From: Bacteroidetes bacterium UBA2475
GTDB taxonomy: Bacteria > Bacteroidota > Bacteroidia > B-17B0 > Aurantibacillaceae
Direction of reading: 5' to 3'
Assembly (NCBI GenBank): GCA_002342065.1
Contig: DDPF01000008.1
Location: forward strand, 1 to 28,199
DNA length: 28,199 bases
Part shown: positions 24,392-28,199 of the stretch, piece after piece
Layout: every line of letters begins with the position of its first letter
How positions within the stretch are numbered: position 1 is the first letter of the stretch
Position numbers and translations under genes: made by a program
The notes under the pieces: generated by a model
Seen by the model: only the letters and a program-made list of their open reading frames with translations
What the model was told of the DNA's origin: nothing
Databases searched by the model: none

Positions 24392-24569
24392 TACTAACAG
24401 CAAGCCATGGCGCAATGCGGGCGGACATGCAAGGCTTTTGCAAATTTAATGTCGCTTCGCGAATTGACATTTTCATTTTGCAAAAGACTAATAAACATGT
24501 ATCTTTAAATTAACGTTTCGGCAGACAGTGTTTCATTAGCGCACTGCGCAAGCTTGCCAAACGTTATGG
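24392..24569 (+). repeat. attC-like site 1, long form (178 bp), with promoter
   Basis: The site runs from TACTAAC (24392-24398, complementary to the start of cassette 1 at 23351) to GTTATGG (24563-24569, the start of cassette 2). Inner arms pair: GCAAGC (24400-24405) with GCTTGC (24552-24557), and GGCGCAATGCG with CGCACTGCGC. The middle holds a second hairpin, CTTTTGCAAA (24435-24444) with TTTTGCAAAAG (24476-24486), and AATGTC with GACATT around GTCGCTTCGCG. Confidence 0.8.
24477..24507 (+). promoter_or_regulatory. Promoter inside attC-like site 1
   Basis: TTTG (24477-24480), 19 bp, TATCTTTA (24500-24507) fit the Bacteroidota promoter form. It points into cassette 2, whose gene starts at 24642. 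The block AAACATGTATCTT is repeated in site 3. Confidence 0.6.
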
Positions 24570-24641
24570 GTAAGCTGCGGGGACATTTCCGAAGACAAAA
24601 TGTCGTATGGACAATTCAATTATTTTAATTAAATTTATATT

Positions 24642-25619
24642 ATGAAAAAGCTCTTATTACTCCTTGTAACATTTGTTTTCGGACAAGTTTATTCCCAAGA
24701 CATAATTGGCGGACACATTCGGACAAAATGGGTTTCTAGCTTTTCATATTCAATAAGTATTACTTTATTTACAGACGCTTCCAAAAATATAATCCGCCCG
24801 ACAATTCCAGTAAGCTTTGGTGACGCGACTTCTGGGACTTTTACTCTCGCAGGGACTTCAAACAGTGGTGGAATTAATGTAAAGACCTATTCTGGAATTC
24901 ATACTTACCCCGGTGGTGGACAGTATCTTGCAAACTATCTTGACACATTTCGCGTTGCAGGAATAAAAAATATGCTTAGCTCACAGACACAGCAATTTTA
25001 TATAGAATCACTAATAAATATAAACACTTTCATAGGAGCAAACACATCTCCAACAGTAGCTTCTTATCCCTTGAGTTATAGTGTCGCAATTAATCAGCCA
25101 ATTTATTATAATGCAGGCTTTTCCGACACAGATGGTGACAGTTTATCTTATTCGCTAATAAATTGTTCAGGTAACGGTTATTATATTCCAATTAACGCTG
25201 TCGTCAATTATTCAACAAGCACTTTCAGTTTTTCAAAAGACACAGTTGGAAAGTATGCATTTGCTTTAAAAATAATCGAATGGCGAAAAAATACAAGTAA
25301 CATTTATAATACCATTGCAACTAGTCAAATGGACTTTGTGGTTGACATAACAAATACTATTGGTTTAAACGAATTTGCCGACAAAAAAATAAATTTGTTT
25401 GTTTATCCTAATCCAGTTACAAATGAATTAAATATAATTCTTGACGATGCTATTAAAGAAAATTATTCTATTGAAATAATAAACGGGCTTGGACAAACTG
25501 TTTTGAAAACAAATTACAACGACAAAATAAATGTTACAGCCTTGCGTAAAGGCTTTTACTTTCTTAAACTTTCGGACAAAAGCATTTTTTCTGACAGCTT
25601 TAAGTTTATTAAAGAATAA
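24642..25619 (+). CDS. Cassette 2 gene: secreted protein with T9SS type A sorting domain
   Basis: The 325-residue protein starts with a signal peptide (MKKLLLLLVTFVFGQVYSQ). Its N-terminal part (DIIGGHIRTKWVSSFSYSIS, ITLFTDASKN, SFGDATSG) and middle part (YNAGFSDTDGDSLSYSLIN) resemble the opening domains of large gliding-type surface proteins, in shortened form. Residues about 246-325 are a T9SS type A sorting domain (FVYPNPVTNELNIIL, IEIINGLGQTVLKTN, LRKGFYFLKL, FKFIKE). It should therefore cross the outer membrane through the type IX system. The function is unknown. Its expression could come from the promoter in attC-like site 1, about 135 bp upstream. The leader also has a small hairpin, GACATTT with AAATGTC, near 24582-24605. 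Confidence 0.85.
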   Translation: MKKLLLLLVTFVFGQVYSQDIIGGHIRTKWVSSFSYSISITLFTDASKNIIRPTIPVSFGDATSGTFTLAGTSNSGGINVKTYSGIHTYPGGGQYLANYLDTFRVAGIKNMLSSQTQQFYIESLININTFIGANTSPTVASYPLSYSVAINQPIYYNAGFSDTDGDSLSYSLINCSGNGYYIPINAVVNYSTSTFSFSKDTVGKYAFALKIIEWRKNTSNIYNTIATSQMDFVVDITNTIGLNEFADKKINLFVYPNPVTNELNIILDDAIKENYSIEIINGLGQTVLKTNYNDKINVTALRKGFYFLKLSDKSIFSDSFKFIKE

Positions 25620-25639
25620 AACTGTATGCCGCAGCCAAC

Positions 25640-25734
25640 CCATAACAGCGGTCTCGCGTAATTTTTTGCGTGTTACTGCTCAAATACAATAGTTGGACAA
25701 GCAAAAAACTACGCAAGGCCGCAAAACGTTAGCT
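25640..25734 (+). repeat. attC-like site 2, short form (95 bp)
   Basis: It runs from CCATAAC (25640-25646, pairing with the cassette 2 start GTTATGG) to GTTAGCT (25728-25734). The arms are AGCGGTCTCGCGTAATTTTT on the left and AAAAAACTACGCAAGGCCGC on the right, which pair with a few bulges, as in attC sites. No promoter-like pair is present. Confidence 0.8.
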
Positions 25735-25754
25735 GCTAGTTTAAACCGACAGAC

Positions 25755-26333
25755 ATGAAATTATTATTAAGACTAAGAATATTTTCAAAAATTAGTCGAC
25801 AACTGACAATTGTTTTTTTAATGTCGACTGCTTTTTTGTCTATGACAACTATTCATGGACAAGCAGCGACACCAGAGACCTTTATAGTATTTGTAGGTGA
25901 AAAGATTAGTTTTGAGCCTATTCCGCAAAAAGACGGAGAAATTCATTTTGACAAAGGTTTCAGAGCCACATATAAAATACTCAAAAAACTTTACGGAAGT
26001 TACTCAGCAGACACTATTGTTTTTGAATCTTATACTCACAAAGAACCGTTTCCAGGTTTTTCCAAATGCAAAAATCCATTGCTATATCTTTCAAAAGACG
26101 ACGGTAAATGGTACCAAGAAAAATATCAATATGATGAAGTCTTTCCGACTAAAAATGGTAGGTGGGCCGGTGTTGGAAAATCTTGGGAGTATGGACATTC
26201 AAATAACAAAGACGTCAAAACTGAACCAGAAAATATTTTATTTAATGACGGTACCACTTCGATAGGAAATTATGCCGAGGACTTATTCTACCTGCGGAGA
26301 CATGGTGTTCTTGCGGCTAGGGGTTTATTCTAA
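25755..26333 (+). CDS. Cassette 3 gene: exported hypothetical protein
   Basis: The 192-residue protein has a basic N-terminus and a hydrophobic signal segment at about 16-36 (QLTIVFLMSTAFLSMTTIHG), probably cleaved before QAATPE. The mature part (ETFIVFVGEKISFEPIPQ, HFDKGFRATYKILKKLYG, DGKWYQEKYQYDEVFPTK) has alternating polar and aromatic residues and no family I recognise. The gene begins 20 bp after the cassette core and ends 19 bp before the next attC-like site, so it fills the cassette. The preceding short attC-like site has no promoter, so expression probably depends on read-through or an unrecognised promoter. A second frame of 122 codons inside it is a shadow. Confidence 0.72.
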   Translation: MKLLLRLRIFSKISRQLTIVFLMSTAFLSMTTIHGQAATPETFIVFVGEKISFEPIPQKDGEIHFDKGFRATYKILKKLYGSYSADTIVFESYTHKEPFPGFSKCKNPLLYLSKDDGKWYQEKYQYDEVFPTKNGRWAGVGKSWEYGHSNNKDVKTEPENILFNDGTTSIGNYAEDLFYLRRHGVLAARGLF

Positions 26334-26351
26334 TCAGACGACAAAACCAGC

Positions 26352-26547
26352 AGCTAACACCAAGCAAGCGCAAGCGGCGGAACAACAAGGGCTTCGGCTT
26401 AAATCAAAGTCCTCCTCGCTTCGCATCGTCGGGACGTTTTTTTGCTTTTGCCTCAGCTAAAAAACATGTATCTTCGTATGTAAGTTTGGTGCGGGTAGAC
26501 AGATGAATTTTCAAAAGCCGCCTGCGCCTGCTTGGAAACCGTTATGC
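26352..26547 (+). repeat. attC-like site 3, long form (196 bp), with promoter
   Basis: It runs from AGCTAAC (26352-26358, pairing with the cassette 3 start GTTAGCT) to GTTATGC (26541-26547). The inner arms are almost perfect: CCAAGCAAGCGCAAGCGGC on the left against GCCGCCTGCGCCTGCTTGG on the right. The middle contains CGCTTCGC as in the other long sites. An apparent start codon at 26503 falls inside this site and is not used. Confidence 0.82.
26447..26476 (+). promoter_or_regulatory. Promoter inside attC-like site 3
   Basis: TTTG (26447-26450), 18 bp, TATCTTCG (26469-26476): same place and form as in sites 1 and 5, with one deviation from TAnnTTTG. It points to the SMI1/KNR4 gene that starts at 26593. 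Confidence 0.5.
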
Positions 26548-26592
26548 GGCACTTTAAAGACACATAAAAAACTAACAATTAAAAGACATAGT

Positions 26593-27114
26593 ATGAAAGA
26601 TAAATGGAAAGCAATAGAAAATTATTTCAAGAAAAATAATAAAGCTGTATTAAGCACCTTTAATCCAGCTGCGACAGAAGTGGAATTGAAAGAGCTAGAG
26701 AATGTTATTGGCATAAAACTTCCAAAAGACCTCATAGAATTGTATAGTATACACAATGGACAAGATACAGGAAGAGTATTTCAGTCCGCAATTATTGAAC
26801 CTGAATCTGAAGGCTTAAGCCCTATTTCAAAAATAATTAAAGAATGGAAACTTTTTTCAAGTATAGAAAATGAATATCCCTCAATTGTCTCTGCTGACAA
26901 TTGCGAAAAAGGTATAAAGCCTTTAGGTTGGAATTCATTATGGATACCATTAATAGCAGATGGCTCAGGTAATGCGTATTGCTTAGACTTAGACCCAGCT
27001 TTAGGTGGCAAAAAGGGACAAATTATTTATAGAAATTTAAATGGACCTGAATATAATTTAGTTGCAAAATCACTTAAGGACTGGATGGATAATTTTATTG
27101 ACATGTTAGATTGA
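26593..27114 (+). CDS. Cassette 4 gene: SMI1/KNR4 (SUKH) family protein
   Basis: The 173-residue protein matches the SMI1/KNR4 fold: ATEVELKELENVIGIKLPKDL near the start, LIELYSIHNGQ, WNSLWIPLIADGSGNAYCLD in the middle and KSLKDWMDNFIDML at the end. In bacteria many members are immunity proteins that block toxins delivered by neighbours, though others have unknown roles. There is no signal peptide, so it is cytoplasmic. No toxin gene lies beside it. The frame is open back to an ATG at 26503, but that start lies in the attC-like site and would encode its arms; the ATG at 26593 gives the normal family N-terminus. Confidence 0.88.
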   Translation: MKDKWKAIENYFKKNNKAVLSTFNPAATEVELKELENVIGIKLPKDLIELYSIHNGQDTGRVFQSAIIEPESEGLSPISKIIKEWKLFSSIENEYPSIVSADNCEKGIKPLGWNSLWIPLIADGSGNAYCLDLDPALGGKKGQIIYRNLNGPEYNLVAKSLKDWMDNFIDMLD

Positions 27115-27142
27115 AATATAATTAGAAAAATAAAAAGCGACC

Positions 27143-27228
27143 GCATAACAGCACCTAAGCAAAAAAGGCTTTTAATCAACTAACCGCCTAGACAAAAGCC
27201 TTCTTCGCTTAGCCGCAAACCGTTATGC
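27143..27228 (+). repeat. attC-like site 4, short form (86 bp)
   Basis: It runs from GCATAAC (27143-27149, pairing with the cassette 4 start GTTATGC) to GTTATGC (27222-27228). The arms CCTAAGCAAAAAAGGCTTTT and AAAAGCCTTCTTCGCTTAG pair almost fully. No promoter-like pair is seen. The next gene starts 9 bp after the core. Confidence 0.8.
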
Positions 27229-27237
27229 CCAATTATA

Positions 27238-27909
27238 ATGACAACGAGACTTACGATAACATTTATAATGCTCGCAAATATTTGCTTCGGTCAATCTGAC
27301 AGTTCTACAAAACAGACAAGTGTAAATATTGATAACACTATTTGTGTAAAAATTGCTCCGCTTTCAATAATTGACGTGGGTGGCGGACCTGTATTTAGAC
27401 TTGGTGTAGAAAGAAAAATTTACAAAAACTTTGCTTTGTATTTAGAAGGTGGGGCTTTCATTCCAAACATCAGAGAATCGCAAGACAAATTAAGTGGCTA
27501 TATTATTCGGACAGAATTTAAATTTTATTTAAACCGTAATAAATTGACAACCGGAAAATATTTATCAATTGAATATTTTTATAAAACCCAATCCTATAAT
27601 TCAAAGGACACTATTTTCCTTCCACCAGACCCATACGTAAAAGCTAACAACTATACAAAATATATAAACTGTGTAGATATTCGTTTTGGCGAAATGACCA
27701 CTTACAAAAATGGTATTATATTAGAATGGTTTGTTGGCGCAGGTTTTATACATAAGGAGGTGCATTCAAGCGCAACACTTGAAGAACAAAACAGTATAAG
27801 ACATTTAGGGGATTATGGGGGCGGTGTAAAAGGCGCTTCTGGACAAGTTGGTAAAATTGACTCGCCTTATTTTATAGCTGGACTTAAACTTGGTTATAGT
27901 TTTAAATAA
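27238..27909 (+). CDS. Cassette 5 gene: outer-membrane beta-barrel-like protein
   Basis: The 223-residue protein has a signal peptide (MTTRLTITFIMLANICFGQ). Alternating strands follow: CVKIAPLSIIDVGGGPVFRL, ALYLEGGAFIPN, YIIRTEFKFYLNR, YLSIEYFYKTQ, ILEWFVGAGFIH and the terminal FIAGLKLGYSFK, which ends in phenylalanine-lysine much like small barrels. It resembles the DUF3575-type Bacteroidota outer-membrane proteins, but this assignment is tentative. The gene fills its cassette: 9 bp after one core, and the next attC-like site begins 4 bp after its stop. Confidence 0.7.
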   Translation: MTTRLTITFIMLANICFGQSDSSTKQTSVNIDNTICVKIAPLSIIDVGGGPVFRLGVERKIYKNFALYLEGGAFIPNIRESQDKLSGYIIRTEFKFYLNRNKLTTGKYLSIEYFYKTQSYNSKDTIFLPPDPYVKANNYTKYINCVDIRFGEMTTYKNGIILEWFVGAGFIHKEVHSSATLEEQNSIRHLGDYGGGVKGASGQVGKIDSPYFIAGLKLGYSFK

Positions 27910-27913
27910 CTGG

Positions 27914-28090
27914 GCATAACACACGCTAAGCAACAGTTTGGCGGACAACAAAGCTTTTGCAAAAGCGGTCGCTTCGCGGGGACAATTATTTTCGCTTTGC
28001 AAAAGTCCAATAAGCAGTTATCTTTGTTAATACCATTTCGGCAAGACATGGTTTCAAATCAAACCGTTGCTTAGCGCGAAAACGTTATAA
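27914..28090 (+). repeat. attC-like site 5, long form (177 bp), with promoter
   Basis: It runs from GCATAAC (27914-27920, pairing with the cassette 5 start GTTATGC) to GTTATAA (28084-28090). CGCTAAGCAACAGTTTGG on the left pairs with CCGTTGCTTAGCG on the right. The middle shares GTCGCTTCGCG and TTTGCAAAAG with site 1, and the stretch after the promoter shares TTTCGGCA and GTTTCA. Sites 1 and 5 are clearly related over their whole length. Confidence 0.8.
27996..28026 (+). promoter_or_regulatory. Promoter inside attC-like site 5
   Basis: TTTG (27996-27999), 19 bp, TATCTTTG (28019-28026) is a full match to the Bacteroidota promoter consensus. It points into the last cassette, whose frame starts at 28133. 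Confidence 0.7.
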
Positions 28091-28132
28091 GTAAGTGGCG
28101 GACGATTCTGTAAGACAAAAAAATATAGACAT

Positions 28133-28199
28133 ATGAGTTGCTTAGGCGTTTTATTTTCCATCGGCAAACAAACGGCCGATGTAAGCTCCCCCAAATTGG
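28133..28199 (+). CDS. Cassette 6 gene, N-terminal fragment (runs off window)
   Basis: From the ATG at 28133 the frame reads MSCLGVLFSIGKQTADVSSP and continues open to the edge. It lies 43 bp after the cassette core, as expected for the next cassette gene. MSCLGVLF-type starts occur in DUF1877/YfbM-like proteins, but 22 residues are too few to assign a family. Confidence 0.45.
   Translation, partial: MSCLGVLFSIGKQTADVSSPKL

Larger units (their letters stand above)
23351..28199 (+). mobile_element. Integron-like gene cassette array without integrase in the window (CALIN-like)
   Basis: At least six cassettes lie head to tail. Taking the cut after G of each GTT core, they span 23352-24563, 24564-25728, 25729-26541, 26542-27222, 27223-28084 and 28085 onward. 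Each complete cassette starts and ends with matching inverted ends specific to it: GTTAGTAG / CTACTAAC, GTTATGGG / CCCATAAC, GTTAGCTGCT / AGCAGCTAAC, GTTATGCGG / CCGCATAAC, GTTATGCCCA / TGGGCATAAC. The match often runs on to 14-18 bp with one or two differences. This is what integration of circular cassettes by an integron-type integrase produces, because the first arm of each attC was formed opposite the cassette's own start. All genes face the same way. No intI gene is visible and the array continues past the right edge. Confidence 0.85.

Noticed and set aside
25897..26265. 122-codon frame inside the cassette 3 gene
   Set aside because: The overlapping 192-codon frame has a signal peptide and better composition, and fills the cassette.
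26272..26460. 62-codon frame across the end of cassette 3 and attC-like site 3
   Set aside because: It overlaps the end of the cassette 3 gene in another frame and most of it encodes the folded recombination site.
27754..27760. AAGGAGG, a strong Shine-Dalgarno-like sequence
   Set aside because: It lies inside the cassette 5 gene with no suitable start codon at the right distance, and this genome does not appear to use such sites.
23351..28199. A series of transposons or MITEs with terminal inverted repeats
   Set aside because: Each unit has different ends, neighbours share one junction, there are no target-site duplications and no transposase. Integron-type cassettes explain all of this.

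Overview
The window comes from an AT-rich bacterium of the phylum Bacteroidota. Evidence is the type IX secretion (T9SS) sorting domains on two secreted proteins, PKD-repeat and carboxypeptidase-regulatory-like domain proteins, an ABC-F protein of YbiT type, the absence of Shine-Dalgarno motifs at most starts, and promoters of the Bacteroidota form TTTG-N18-21-TAnnTTTG. The class or genus cannot be fixed from the sequence. No rRNA, tRNA, CRISPR array, insertion sequence or phage gene was seen.

Layout. Positions 1-1075 (minus) hold the N-terminal part of an envelope protein with a very long Ala/Lys/Glu helix that runs off the window. Positions 1155-2799 hold an FAD-dependent oxidoreductase and cytidine deaminase. 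Positions 3068-6433 encode a secreted PKD-repeat protein with a T9SS type B C-terminal domain, closed by a strong terminator. A small minus-strand gene (6511-6774) with its own promoter follows. Positions 7126-10273 form a tight three-gene unit: ECF-like sigma factor, a single-pass membrane protein (probable anti-sigma), and a SUMF1/GldJ-type domain protein. Positions 10324-13355 hold a housekeeping cluster (gpmA, HAD hydrolase, map, membrane-anchored EEP-family enzyme). Next come a Pmp3-domain lipoprotein, a Lys/Cys-rich secreted peptide, and an S8 protease (14642-16252). On the minus strand lie a 3-methyladenine DNA glycosylase and a YbiT-type ABC-F ATPase (16561-18794). On the plus strand follow a carboxypeptidase-regulatory-like protein, cyanophycinase, a TerC membrane protein and an acyl-CoA carboxylase beta subunit (18867-23273). 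Three intergenic palindromes built from 9-bp-spaced CAC repeats (14423, 16366, 21630) are scattered between these genes.

The most interesting region is 23351-28199. It is an integron-like array of at least six gene cassettes, all in plus orientation, with five attC-like sites and no integrase gene in the window. Each complete cassette begins with GTTRnnn and ends with a site whose first arm is the reverse complement of that cassette's own start, over about 9-18 bp, which is the signature of cassettes inserted from circles. The five sites alternate between long (177-196 bp) and short (86-95 bp). All three long sites carry the same promoter-like block (TTTG, 18-19 bp, TATCTT[TC][AG]) pointing into the next cassette, whereas the short ones do not. 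In a linear array each such promoter would serve the neighbour downstream; in an excised circle it would serve the cassette's own gene. The cassettes encode secreted or lipid-anchored proteins of unknown role, a T9SS-exported protein, an SMI1/KNR4 (immunity-type) protein and an outer-membrane barrel-like protein.
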